Shown here: piece after piece, positions 26,572 to 35,117 of the stretch
Layout of the letters: each line of letters begins with the position of its first letter
Numbering within the stretch: position 1 is the first letter of the stretch
Assembly (NCBI RefSeq): GCF_001563285.1
Contig: NZ_CP005188.1
Location: forward strand, 1-62,500
Reading direction: 5' to 3'
Length of the DNA stretch: 62,500 bases
Origin: Sphingobium sp. MI1205
Lineage (GTDB): Bacteria > Pseudomonadota > Alphaproteobacteria > Sphingomonadales > Sphingomonadaceae
Made by a program: the position numbers and the translations under genes
Notes under the pieces: generated by a model
What the model saw: only the letters and a program-made list of their open reading frames with translations
Told to the model about the DNA's origin: nothing
Databases searched by the model: none

Positions 26572-27294
26572 ATGCTCGACCTGATCACGACAGCCACTGC
26601 CGCCGCGCAGGGCCTGGGCTCCCCCGCAGATATCTGGGGGCATATCGTTAGCGATTTCAGCAACATCGGTTCTCCGGCCGCGCTGGCCGCCTTTGGCCAG
26701 GTGCTGATGATCGACGTGCTGCTGGCGGGCGACAATGCGATTGTCGTCGGCGCGCTTGCCGCCGGCCTTCCGCCGCAGCAACGCCAGCGCGTCATCCTGA
26801 TCGGGATCATTGCCGCGCTCGTTTTGCGTATCGGTTTTGCGCTGGTTGTGACGCAGCTGATGCAGATCGTCGGCCTGATCCTGGCGGGCGGCCTGCTGCT
26901 GCTGTGGGTCAGCTGGAAGATGTGGCGCGAACTGCATCCCAAGCGGGGTGCGGACACGCCTGACGACACCAGCGACGATGATATTTCCGGTCTGCGTCCC
27001 GCAAAGAGCTTTGCGGCGGCTGCCTGGGCGGTCGCGGTTGCAGACGTGTCGATGAGTCTGGACAATGTGCTGGCGGTCGCGGGCGCGGCCCGTGATCATC
27101 CGGGCATCCTGATCATCGGCCTTATCCTGTCCGTCGCCCTGATGGGCGTGGCAGCCAATATCATCGCCAAATATATCGAGCGCTTCCGCTGGATCGCCTA
27201 TATCGGGCTGGTCGTGATCGTCTATGTTGCGGTCAAGATGATCTATGAAGGCATTGTCGATCATAATGTCGGCATATTGACCCTGCTGACCTGA
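26572..27294 (+). CDS. TerC/YjbE-family integral membrane protein
   Basis: A 240-residue protein with about seven hydrophobic helices. Hallmarks are LLAGDNAIVVGALAAGLP and the second SLDNVLAVAGAA, whose acidic residues sit in membrane helices, as in TerC/Alx metal exporters. The family is linked to manganese or other metal efflux. It follows rho by 22 bases, probably co-transcribed. A weak hairpin (27304-27312 with 27325-27333, one mismatch) lies after it. Confidence 0.86.
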   Translation: MLDLITTATAAAQGLGSPADIWGHIVSDFSNIGSPAALAAFGQVLMIDVLLAGDNAIVVGALAAGLPPQQRQRVILIGIIAALVLRIGFALVVTQLMQIVGLILAGGLLLLWVSWKMWRELHPKRGADTPDDTSDDDISGLRPAKSFAAAAWAVAVADVSMSLDNVLAVAGAARDHPGILIIGLILSVALMGVAANIIAKYIERFRWIAYIGLVVIVYVAVKMIYEGIVDHNVGILTLLT

Positions 27295-27417
27295 GGATTG
27301 ACGGGCGGGCGGCTATTTGGTCGTCCGCCTGCCGCTTTCCTCCGCCTGACATGTGCAGGCAGTCGCGGATCGCATTCAGCCTGCGCCGCTTCACCTTCAA
27401 ACACGCTGCTCAGGCGA

Positions 27418-28386
27418 TCAGGGCAGCAATAGCGTACTGCCAACAGTCTGCCGCGCTTCCAGCTTGCGGTGCGCTTCGGCGGCATCGGCAAGGGCGAAGC
27501 GCTGGCCTATGGCGGCGCGAATAATGCCGCGCTGCATACGGTCGAACAGCCGCGCGGACACATTGTCCAGCTCTTCGCGCGTGACGATATAGTCGAACAA
27601 CGTAGGCCGGGTGACGAACAGGGAGCCAGCGCGGCTCAACTCCAGCAGGGAGATGGGAGGGACTGGACCAGAGGCGTTGCCATAGCTCACCATCATGCCA
27701 CGCCGCTTGAGTGATGCGATGGACCCGATCCAGCTATCCTTTCCAACGCCGTCAAAGACAATATCCGCGCCCCGGCCCGACGTTAGGGCGCGCACCCGCT
27801 CGGGCAGTTCGAAAAAGGGCCCATGCAGGCTGTGGTCAGCAGTCACGCTGGCCGCCTTTTCCGCCGACCCGCTATGGGCGATGACGATCACCCCCTTGTC
27901 GCGCAGCCAGGGCACCAGCGCAGATCCGACGCCACCGGCAGCCGCATGGACAAGAGCCACCTGGCCCGGCTGCAGCTTAGCGATGTCTTCCGCCAGGATG
28001 CAGGCGGTCATCCCCTTCAACATCATCGCGGCCGCTTCATCGGCGCCAACGCCGTCCGGGATCGCGATCACACGATTGGCCGGGACGATATGATGAGTCG
28101 AATAGGCGCCCATCAGCCCCACGCTTCCCACCTTGTCACCGACTGCGACATTGGTGACGCCAGGGCCTACCGCAGCAACCCGTCCGGCGCCCTCCACGCC
28201 CAGAGTGAGGGGCAGGGGCGCTGGGTAAAGCCCTGAGCGGTGATAGGTGTCGATGAAGTTCAGGCCCACCGCATCCTGTGCGATCAGCACTTCGCCTGCG
28301 GCCGGGGGAGCGGGATCGAACGGCTCTCGCTCGATTGCCTCTGGCCCGCCCGTCGCGCGGACGATCATGCGATAGGCCTGGTTCAT
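27418..28386 (-). CDS. NADPH:quinone oxidoreductase (zinc-free MDR family)
   Basis: A 322-residue Qor-type medium-chain reductase. The N-terminal GroES-like domain carries VGLNFIDTYHRSGLYP, typical of quinone reductases lacking catalytic zinc; the NADPH site is VHAAAGGVGSALV. The C-terminus keeps the family's ILRYxxTREEL-like region as YIVTREELDNVSARLFD. It follows the dienelactone hydrolase gene by 15 bases on the same strand, probably one operon. Confidence 0.9.
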   Translation of the reverse strand: MNQAYRMIVRATGGPEAIEREPFDPAPPAAGEVLIAQDAVGLNFIDTYHRSGLYPAPLPLTLGVEGAGRVAAVGPGVTNVAVGDKVGSVGLMGAYSTHHIVPANRVIAIPDGVGADEAAAMMLKGMTACILAEDIAKLQPGQVALVHAAAGGVGSALVPWLRDKGVIVIAHSGSAEKAASVTADHSLHGPFFELPERVRALTSGRGADIVFDGVGKDSWIGSIASLKRRGMMVSYGNASGPVPPISLLELSRAGSLFVTRPTLFDYIVTREELDNVSARLFDRMQRGIIRAAIGQRFALADAAEAHRKLEARQTVGSTLLLP

Positions 28387-28401
28387 CGATAGTGTCGCTG
28401 G

Positions 28402-29100
28402 TCAGAGGTTGGCGGCGAAGAAATCGGCGGTCCGCTTGTCCGCCAACTGGGCGGCTTCCTCGTTCCGGCGAGCGCCCATTTCCGCGGCGAAGCCATGGTC
28501 CAGCCCTTCATAGTCATAAAGGGTAACGTGCCGATTGTCCTTCAGCCCTTCATGCATCGTCTTTTGAACTTCTGGTGGGACGAAACCATCGGCGGTGGGA
28601 ATATGAAGCAGCAGCGGTTTGCCGATGGCATGCTGTTCGCCGAGCAAATTATCGATCCCGACGCCGTAATAGGCTACGAAGGCGTCGCCATCGGTCCGGC
28701 AGGCGGCCATGAAGGCGAGGCGCCCGCCCATGCAATAGCCGACCAGCCCAACCTTGCCAGCGCCGCCCAGTTCAGCGCGGGCGGCTTTGATCGTCGCTTC
28801 GATGTCGTAGATGGCACGATCCTGATCCAGCTTCTGCATATGCTCGATCGCCTTCTGGAAATCCTCAGGCACATCGGCATCCAGCTCGACCCGGACGCTA
28901 TCGCGCCAGAACAGATCGGGAGAAAGGGCGAGATAGCCCTGTTCGGCCAGATGGTCGCATTTCCTGCGAATGCCTTCGTTGACGCCGAAAATTTCCTGGA
29001 CGACGATGATCGCGGCGCGGGGCGTTCCTGTGGGGCGCGCAATATAGACGTCGAACTGGCCATCACCTTCCAGGGGCTTGATGGATGTAAATGCTCCCAT
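28402..29100 (-). CDS. Dienelactone hydrolase family protein
   Basis: A 232-residue alpha/beta hydrolase with nucleophile Cys in VGYCMGGR, Asp near TADGFVPPE and His in LDHGFA, the Cys-His-Asp triad of carboxymethylenebutenolidase. It opens rings such as dienelactone in chlorocatechol breakdown, but many homologues outside such operons have other or unknown substrates. The ATG at 29100 has a GGAAGGA ribosome site; the frame continues upstream without similarity. Confidence 0.88.
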   Translation of the reverse strand: MGAFTSIKPLEGDGQFDVYIARPTGTPRAAIIVVQEIFGVNEGIRRKCDHLAEQGYLALSPDLFWRDSVRVELDADVPEDFQKAIEHMQKLDQDRAIYDIEATIKAARAELGGAGKVGLVGYCMGGRLAFMAACRTDGDAFVAYYGVGIDNLLGEQHAIGKPLLLHIPTADGFVPPEVQKTMHEGLKDNRHVTLYDYEGLDHGFAAEMGARRNEEAAQLADKRTADFFAANL

Positions 29101-29252
29101 GCTGAATCCTTCCGTTCTATTATGACTCTGCTCCCCAGGCATAAGCGGCTTCTGCGAGAGAGCCAACAGATCTGGAGAGCAAATTATTTTTTGCGTTTGT
29201 TGCCCATGATACGGCATGAGGCGGTAATGGCTGCAACAGAAGGGTGCCGACT

Positions 29253-29507
29253 ATGAAAGTGACCGTGGATGTGGATTGCACCCCTGCCGAGGCCCGCACC
29301 TTCTTGGGCTTGCCCGATGTGACGCCGATCCATGACAAATATGTCAAGACGGTGCTGGACAGTTTCGACGGTGTGGCGAACATTGAGCAGATGGAAACGA
29401 TGTTCAAAAGCTTTTCGCCGATGGGCGATGCGGGGATGCGCTTGTTCCGGCAGATGATGGACATCGGATTGGCAGGCGTCGCCGGGAAGAATGGCGACAA
29501 ATCCTGA
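29253..29507 (+). CDS. DUF6489 family small protein
   Basis: An 84-residue protein matching what I recall of DUF6489 (MKVTVDVDCTPAEARTFLGL... then MxxMFKSFSP and RLFRQMMDIGL). Such genes lie directly before mnmE in sphingomonads. Function unknown; the middle resembles an amphipathic helix. ATG 29253 follows AGAAGGG; a GTG nine bases earlier is also in frame. Its end overlaps mnmE by 17 bases. Confidence 0.72.
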   Translation: MKVTVDVDCTPAEARTFLGLPDVTPIHDKYVKTVLDSFDGVANIEQMETMFKSFSPMGDAGMRLFRQMMDIGLAGVAGKNGDKS

Positions 29508-30792
29508 AGTTCGCGTGACGGACACTATTTACGCCCTGTCGAGCGGCGCACCGCCGGCAGGGATCGGCGTCATAAGGATCAGCGGTCCTTCGGCAGGTAA
29601 GGCGTTGGAATCCTTGGGTGGAAGACTTCCCCCGCCGCGCCGCGCTCACCTGACCCTGCTTACCGATCCGAAGGACCACTCACCGCTCGACCGTGCGCTG
29701 GTGTTGTGGCTCCCGGGGCCGGGGACGGCGACAGGGGAAGATGTGGCGGAGTTGCATTGTCATGGCGGGCGGGCCGTGATTGCCGCGATTGAGACCGTAC
29801 TTTCTTCATTGGACGGATTGCGCCGGGCTGAACCCGGTGAGTTTACGCGCCGTGCCTTTGAAAATGGGCGAATGGACCTTAACGAGGTCGAGGGGCTGTC
29901 GGATCTGCTGGCGGCTGAAACGCAGCAGCAGCGCCGCGCTGCGCTCCTCATGGCAGAGGGGCATTTTTCTCGTCGCGTGGCCGAGTGGCAGGCGGCTTTG
30001 CTCGACCTGTCGGCCATGGCCGAGGCCGCGCTCGATTTTTCCGACGAGGATGATGTGCCGGATGAGGCTATCGAGACGCGCATCGTGGACGGGTTATTGA
30101 AGCTGGGTGGCGAAGTCAGGGCCGCGCTCAATGCACCGCGTGCGGAACGGCTGCGCGACGGCGTTCGAGTGGTCCTTGCAGGGCCACCCAATGCGGGCAA
30201 ATCCACGTTGCTGAATGCCCTCGTGGGGCGGGAGGCCGCCATCGTATCGGACATCGCAGGGACCACACGGGACCGGATCGAAGTCCCCGCTTCCTTGGGC
30301 GGCACGGCGTTTCTTTTTACCGACACGGCCGGTCTTCGGGAACAGACTGACGACGCCATCGAAGCGATCGGCATGGACCGGGCGCGGGCCGCGCTGGAGG
30401 CTGCCGATATTATTCTGTGGCTGGGCGACCCGGCTATGCTTCCGCGGCCGGATGCGCATCTGATCGCTGCACAATGTGATCGGAAGGACGGATGCGCGGG
30501 CATGGCTGTATCCGCCGTAACGGGCGAAGGCATGGAGGAGCTCGCGGCATTGTTGATTGATCATGCCGCGACCTTGCTACCCAAGGAGCAGGATTATGCG
30601 CTGCACGACCGGCAGCGCGAAGCGGTTTCCACATTGCTGACGCATATCGACGCAGCGGCGCGAAATACGGATTTGCTGATAATTGCCGAGGAGCTACGAC
30701 GGGCGCGCGCGGCGATTGATCGGCTGACGGGGCGGGCCAGTACCGAGGACATGCTGGACCGATTGTTCTCGGGATTCTGTATCGGCAAATAG
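29491..30792 (+). CDS. mnmE: tRNA modification GTPase MnmE
   Basis: A 433-residue protein that, with MnmG, installs 5-carboxymethylaminomethyl on wobble uridine 34. The N-terminal folate-binding domain begins near residue 12 (DTIYALSSG), the helical domain follows, the GTPase domain has P-loop GPPNAGKS (231-238), switch DIAGTTRDRI and DTAGLRE, and the C-terminus is the essential FCIGK. Complete. A parS site begins four bases after its stop. Confidence 0.96.
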   Translation: MATNPEVRVTDTIYALSSGAPPAGIGVIRISGPSAGKALESLGGRLPPPRRAHLTLLTDPKDHSPLDRALVLWLPGPGTATGEDVAELHCHGGRAVIAAIETVLSSLDGLRRAEPGEFTRRAFENGRMDLNEVEGLSDLLAAETQQQRRAALLMAEGHFSRRVAEWQAALLDLSAMAEAALDFSDEDDVPDEAIETRIVDGLLKLGGEVRAALNAPRAERLRDGVRVVLAGPPNAGKSTLLNALVGREAAIVSDIAGTTRDRIEVPASLGGTAFLFTDTAGLREQTDDAIEAIGMDRARAALEAADIILWLGDPAMLPRPDAHLIAAQCDRKDGCAGMAVSAVTGEGMEELAALLIDHAATLLPKEQDYALHDRQREAVSTLLTHIDAAARNTDLLIIAEELRRARAAIDRLTGRASTEDMLDRLFSGFCIGK

Positions 30793-30795
30793 ATT

Positions 30796-30811
30796 TGTTC
30801 CACGTGGAACA
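30796..30811. promoter_or_regulatory. parS: parS centromere site 1, perfect palindrome
   Basis: TGTTCCACGTGGAACA is a perfect 16-bp palindrome of the chromosomal parS class bound by ParB. It lies in the 59-base gap between mnmE and mnmG, about 2.5 kb before parA. Confidence 0.93.
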
Positions 30812-30851
30812 GTTTTGACCGCCCCGCCCCAAGTCTGGTAAGGGGCGCCGC

Positions 30852-32702
30852 ATGCACAGGGCTTTTGACGTTATAGTGGTGGGCGGTGGTCATGCCGGCT
30901 GCGAGGCAGCAGCCGCAGCCGCGCGCAAGGGCGCGAAGGTCGCTCTTCTGACATTCGAAAAATCGACGGTCGGTGCGATGTCGTGCAATCCAGCGATCGG
31001 CGGTCTGGGCAAGGGGCATCTCGTGCGCGAGGTGGATGCGCTTGACGGCCTGATCGCACGCGCCGCTGATGCGGCGGCGATCCACTATCGCATGCTGAAC
31101 AGTAGCAAGGGGTCGGCGGTCCAAGGCCCGCGCGTGCAAGCGGATCGAGCCCATTATAAGATGGCGATTCACCGCATGATCGCGGCCCAACCGGGATTGG
31201 AGATCGTTGAGGGAGAGGCTGTTGCCTTGGTCCTCCACGCGGGAGAGGTCGCTGGACTGGAACTGAGCGACGGCCGCACTCTGACTTGCAAGGCCGTTGT
31301 TCTGGCGACCGGCACGTTCCTCGGCGGCAAATTGTTCCGAGGCGAAGAGATAAGCGAAGGCGGGCGCACGGGAGAAAGGGCGGCAACGGTGCTTGGTGTC
31401 CAACTCCGCCAGCTTGGCCTGCCCATCGGGCGACTGAAAACCGGGACGCCGCCAAGACTGGACGGCCGTACCATCGACTGGGCGCGGTTGCAGGAGCAAC
31501 CCTCCGACCGGGGCGGCTGGACGATGTCGGCTCTGTCCTCTGGCCGTGCGCTGCCGCAATTGCAATGCGCCATCACCCGCACCAATGACACCACCCATGC
31601 GATCATCCGGGACGGGCTTGGGCGATCACCTTTGTTTAGCGGCGCGATAGAGGGGCGCGGGCCCCGTTACTGCCCCTCCATCGAAGATAAGGTCATTCGG
31701 TTTGGCGATCGGGACGGCCATCAGATTTTCCTGGAGCCGGAAGGGCTTTCCAGTCATCTGGTTTACCCCAATGGCATCAGCACCTCGCTGCCGGCCGATG
31801 TTCAGCAGGCGATGGTGCAATCCATGGCCGGGCTTGAACGGGCGGAAATCGTCGTTCCTGGCTATGCGGTCGAATATGATCATATTGATCCGCGCGCGCT
31901 GGACGCCACGTTGGAGATGCGCGATGTGCCGGGCCTTTTCTGCGCGGGGCAGATCAACGGCACGACCGGCTATGAAGAGGCCGCTGCCCAAGGGTTGGTG
32001 GCAGGCGTGAATGCCGCCGCAAGAGCGCGGGACGAAGCGCCACTGATCCTTGACCGTGCGAGCAGCTATATCGGCGTCATGATCGATGACCTTGTTTTGC
32101 AAGGCGTCACCGAACCTTATCGGATGTTGACCGCCCGGGCCGAATATCGGCTGCGGCTCCGTGCCGACAATGCGGGCAGCCGGTTGGAGAAGGTCGGGCA
32201 GGAGCATGGCATTTTGGGGCCGGAGCGTTCCGATCTATATGCACGCCGCGCTCGCCAAAGGAGGGCAGTGGACGAACAGATGGGGCGGTTGCTGTCGGCT
32301 TCAGATATGGTGAAGGTGGGGGCGGCGGTTCGACAGGATGGCGCGCGGCGCACAATATTTGAGTGGGCCAGATTTCCTGAAGTGTCGCGAGAGCTGCTGT
32401 TTTCGCTCACGCCGGCCTTGCGGGCTGCTGACCCGGCCCTGCGCGAGGAAATTTTGGAGGACGCACATTATGCGCCTTACCTGGAACGGCAGGCCGCTGA
32501 GATTGCCGACCTCCGCAGGAACGAGCGTGTCAATATTCCCGCCGATTTCGACTTTGCGATGATCGGTGGGCTTTCCAACGAAATGATTGAGCGCCTGGAG
32601 CGGGCGCGCCCCGATACGCTCGCTGCGGCGGGGCGCATCCGTGGCATCACGCCTGCCGCCTTGGCCGCATTACTCGTCCATGTGCGGCGGCGCGCCGCAT
32701 GA
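30852..32702 (+). CDS. mnmG: tRNA uridine 5-carboxymethylaminomethyl modification enzyme MnmG
   Basis: A 616-residue FAD enzyme, partner of MnmE. The FAD-binding GGGHAGCE is at 11-18, then the family block [26 protein letters not shown] is recognisable near 45-70, and [13 protein letters not shown] near 373. The last bases overlap rsmG as ATGA. Confidence 0.96.
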   Translation: MHRAFDVIVVGGGHAGCEAAAAAARKGAKVALLTFEKSTVGAMSCNPAIGGLGKGHLVREVDALDGLIARAADAAAIHYRMLNSSKGSAVQGPRVQADRAHYKMAIHRMIAAQPGLEIVEGEAVALVLHAGEVAGLELSDGRTLTCKAVVLATGTFLGGKLFRGEEISEGGRTGERAATVLGVQLRQLGLPIGRLKTGTPPRLDGRTIDWARLQEQPSDRGGWTMSALSSGRALPQLQCAITRTNDTTHAIIRDGLGRSPLFSGAIEGRGPRYCPSIEDKVIRFGDRDGHQIFLEPEGLSSHLVYPNGISTSLPADVQQAMVQSMAGLERAEIVVPGYAVEYDHIDPRALDATLEMRDVPGLFCAGQINGTTGYEEAAAQGLVAGVNAAARARDEAPLILDRASSYIGVMIDDLVLQGVTEPYRMLTARAEYRLRLRADNAGSRLEKVGQEHGILGPERSDLYARRARQRRAVDEQMGRLLSASDMVKVGAAVRQDGARRTIFEWARFPEVSRELLFSLTPALRAADPALREEILEDAHYAPYLERQAAEIADLRRNERVNIPADFDFAMIGGLSNEMIERLERARPDTLAAAGRIRGITPAALAALLVHVRRRAA

Positions 32703-33343
32703 CGGAGGATGAAGCGAAGCAATGGCTTGTTGATAGCTTGGCTGTTCCACGTGAAACAATGGGGCGTTTGGAGCGATATGTCGCTCTGTTGTTGGCCGGG
32801 ATGGAGGAGCAAAATCTTATTGCGGCATCGACACGCAATCATGTCTGGGCACGGCATATCGTCGATTCGGCCCAACTTTTGCCCTTCGCGAGCGGGGCCG
32901 GGGAAGGACCGTGGGTAGATCTTGGCTCCGGCGCTGGGCTGCCCGCCATCGTCGTCGCTGTCCTTTCCAATCGACCGGTCGTCATGATTGAGGCACGACG
33001 CAAGCGGATCGAGTTTCTGAGCCACATCGCCACTGAGTTGGGATTGGCGCATGCTAAGGTCATTGGCGGCCGGGTGGAAAGCGCGGAGATGGCGGTGCCA
33101 GCCTCTATCATCAGCGCGCGCGCATATGCGCCTCTGCCGCGATTATTCAGCTCAGCGCTTCATCTTTCGACGGATCAGACCATTTGGGTGCTGCCAAAAG
33201 GACGAAATGCGGAAATTGAACTGGAGGCGACGCGGCCGACATGGCAAGGTGTGTTTCACGTGGAACGGAGTGTCACCGATACCGATAGCGCGATCATCGT
33301 CGCGCGGGGTGTGACGCCGAAGGGCAAGAAAGGTCAAAGATGA
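32699..33343 (+). CDS. rsmG: 16S rRNA (guanine527-N7)-methyltransferase RsmG
   Basis: A 214-residue SAM-dependent methyltransferase modifying G527 (E. coli numbering) of 16S rRNA; loss gives low-level streptomycin resistance in many bacteria. The SAM site [13 protein letters not shown] and [11 protein letters not shown] are visible. Both ends overlap neighbours as ATGA (mnmG, parA). Two parS sites are embedded in the coding sequence at 32743 and 33252. Confidence 0.94.
   Translation: MTEDEAKQWLVDSLAVPRETMGRLERYVALLLAGMEEQNLIAASTRNHVWARHIVDSAQLLPFASGAGEGPWVDLGSGAGLPAIVVAVLSNRPVVMIEARRKRIEFLSHIATELGLAHAKVIGGRVESAEMAVPASIISARAYAPLPRLFSSALHLSTDQTIWVLPKGRNAEIELEATRPTWQGVFHVERSVTDTDSAIIVARGVTPKGKKGQR
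32743..32758. promoter_or_regulatory. parS: parS site 2, within rsmG
   Basis: TGTTCCACGTGAAACA differs from a perfect palindrome at one symmetric pair and keeps the core CCACGTG. It is in the rsmG coding sequence, encoding part of AVPRETMG. Confidence 0.85.
33252..33267. promoter_or_regulatory. parS: parS site 3, within rsmG
   Basis: TGTTTCACGTGGAACG: the core GTTTCACGTGGAAC matches the parS class, with the last base off consensus. It is read in rsmG as VFHVER and lies 73 bases before parA. Confidence 0.8.
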
Positions 33344-34122
33344 TCCGCATCGCCATTGCCAATCAGAAAGGTGGTGTCGGCAAGACCACGACCGCGATAA
33401 ATCTGGCGACGGGCCTTGCGGCCACTGGCTTGCGCGTGCTCCTGATTGACCTCGACCCCCAGGGGAACGCGTCTACCGGCCTGGGCGTGAATCAGGCCGA
33501 TCGGTTGCGGTCAAGCTATGACCTGTTAGTGGGCAATTGCGGGGTAGACGATGCGGTGCTCCCGACCCGCGTGCCGAAATTGGAAATCATTCCCGCGACG
33601 CAAGACCTGTCGGGCGCAGAGATTGAGCTCATCGAATATGAAGAGCGCACGCATCGGCTGGAGCGGGTGTTATCCGAAGCGCAGCCGGGTCGGTGGGATA
33701 TTTGCCTGATCGACTGCCCGCCATCGCTGGGCCTGTTGACCATCAACGCCATGGTTGCTGCCCAATTCCTGCTCGTGCCGTTGCAGTGCGAATTTTTCGC
33801 GCTCGAGGGGTTGTCCCAGCTTTTGCAGACTGTGGAGCGCATACGAGGCCGGTTCAATCCCGGCTTGTCGATCATGGGCGTGGCTCTCACCATGTATGAC
33901 CGGCGCAATCGCTTGACGGATCAGGTGGCGGATGACGTCCGCGCCTGTCTGGGGGATCTGGTTTTCTCCACGGTGATTCCCCGCAATGTACGACTGTCGG
34001 AAGCGCCCAGCCATGGCGTGCCGGCGCTTATCTATGATTTTCGCTGTTCGGGGTCTGAAGCCTATATGCGCCTTGCTCGTGAACTGATTTCCCGATTGCC
34101 CCGACAGGAGGTTGCCGCTTGA
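33340..34122 (+). CDS. parA: Chromosome partitioning ATPase ParA
   Basis: A 260-residue deviant Walker ATPase. The motif KGGVGKTTT is at 10-18 with the signature Lys, followed by LLIDLDPQGNASTGLG (Walker A') and CLIDCPPSLGLL (Walker B). ParA binds DNA as an ATP dimer and, with ParB-parS, moves newly copied origins apart. No N-terminal HTH, as expected for a chromosomal ParA. Overlaps rsmG and parB. Confidence 0.96.
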   Translation: MIRIAIANQKGGVGKTTTAINLATGLAATGLRVLLIDLDPQGNASTGLGVNQADRLRSSYDLLVGNCGVDDAVLPTRVPKLEIIPATQDLSGAEIELIEYEERTHRLERVLSEAQPGRWDICLIDCPPSLGLLTINAMVAAQFLLVPLQCEFFALEGLSQLLQTVERIRGRFNPGLSIMGVALTMYDRRNRLTDQVADDVRACLGDLVFSTVIPRNVRLSEAPSHGVPALIYDFRCSGSEAYMRLARELISRLPRQEVAA

Positions 34123-35045
34123 GCACCGAAAATGACGAAAAGCTGAAGGTGGCCAAGCGTCCGCACGGCTTGGGCCGTGGTTTGTCAGCCCTTCTTGGGG
34201 ATGTGGCGCGGGAAGAACCCGTGACGCAGACCGCACCGTCAGCCTCCACCAAGGCCATCCAGAGCATTGAGGTCGCGCTGATCCAGCCGCATCCCGAACA
34301 GCCGCGGCGTCATTTTGATGAGGGCGCATTGGCGGAACTGGCCGACAGCATAGCCAAGCGCGGGGTCATCCAGCCGATCATAGTTCGTCCGCATGGCGGC
34401 GGATTTCAGATCGTTGCAGGTGAACGGCGCTGGCGCGCGGCGCAGCGGGCGCAGATGCATCGTATTCCTGCGATCGTGCGTGATTTCGACGAAGCGGAAA
34501 CGCTGGAAATCGCGCTGGTCGAGAATATCCAGCGGGAGGATTTGAATCCGATCGAGGAGGCAGAGGCCTATCGCAAGCTGATTGCCGACTTCAACCATAG
34601 TCAGGAGGCGCTGGGCCGTCTGGTCGGCAAATCGCGCAGCCATATCGCCAATCTTATCCGCCTGCTGGACCTGCCCGGATCGGTGCAGCAGCAGGTGGTC
34701 GAGCAGAAGCTATCCATGGGCCATGCACGCGCCCTGATCGGTGCGCCAGATTGCGAAGCGCTGGCCCGAACAGTGGAAGCCAAGGGGCTTTCGGTACGTG
34801 ACACCGAAAATCTGGTGCGCCGTACCAAGAATGGAGAGGCAGCTGTTCCGCGCAGTCGCGCCGGAGCGGTGCCGGAAGTCAAGGATGCTGACATAGGGGC
34901 GTTGGAACAGCATCTTGCCGACATTCTGGGCGTGAAGGTGGACATCAGCCACGGCGTCGGCCCTGCTGGCACCTTGACGCTTCGCTACTCGACTCTCGAT
35001 CAACTGGATATGCTTTGCCAGCGTCTTTCCGGTGAGCGGATCTGA
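34119..35045 (+). CDS. parB: Chromosome partitioning protein ParB
   Basis: A 308-residue CTP-dependent DNA clamp that loads at parS. GLGRGLSALLGD is near the N-terminus, the CTP-binding domain includes [11 protein letters not shown] and ENIQREDLNPIEEA, the HTH is around SQEALGRLVGKSRSHIANLIRLL, and a C-terminal dimer domain ends the protein. The start is TTG at 34119, overlapping the parA stop as TTGA, with AGGAGG nine bases upstream, so parB is coupled to parA translation. Confidence 0.95.
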   Translation: MSTENDEKLKVAKRPHGLGRGLSALLGDVAREEPVTQTAPSASTKAIQSIEVALIQPHPEQPRRHFDEGALAELADSIAKRGVIQPIIVRPHGGGFQIVAGERRWRAAQRAQMHRIPAIVRDFDEAETLEIALVENIQREDLNPIEEAEAYRKLIADFNHSQEALGRLVGKSRSHIANLIRLLDLPGSVQQQVVEQKLSMGHARALIGAPDCEALARTVEAKGLSVRDTENLVRRTKNGEAAVPRSRAGAVPEVKDADIGALEQHLADILGVKVDISHGVGPAGTLTLRYSTLDQLDMLCQRLSGERI

Positions 35046-35117
35046 CCGAAGGTCGCCCTGCGTAATAAGATTGTCGGCCCACTGGCCTTTTGATTGCCGG
35101 TTTCTTAGGTTGTGGCC

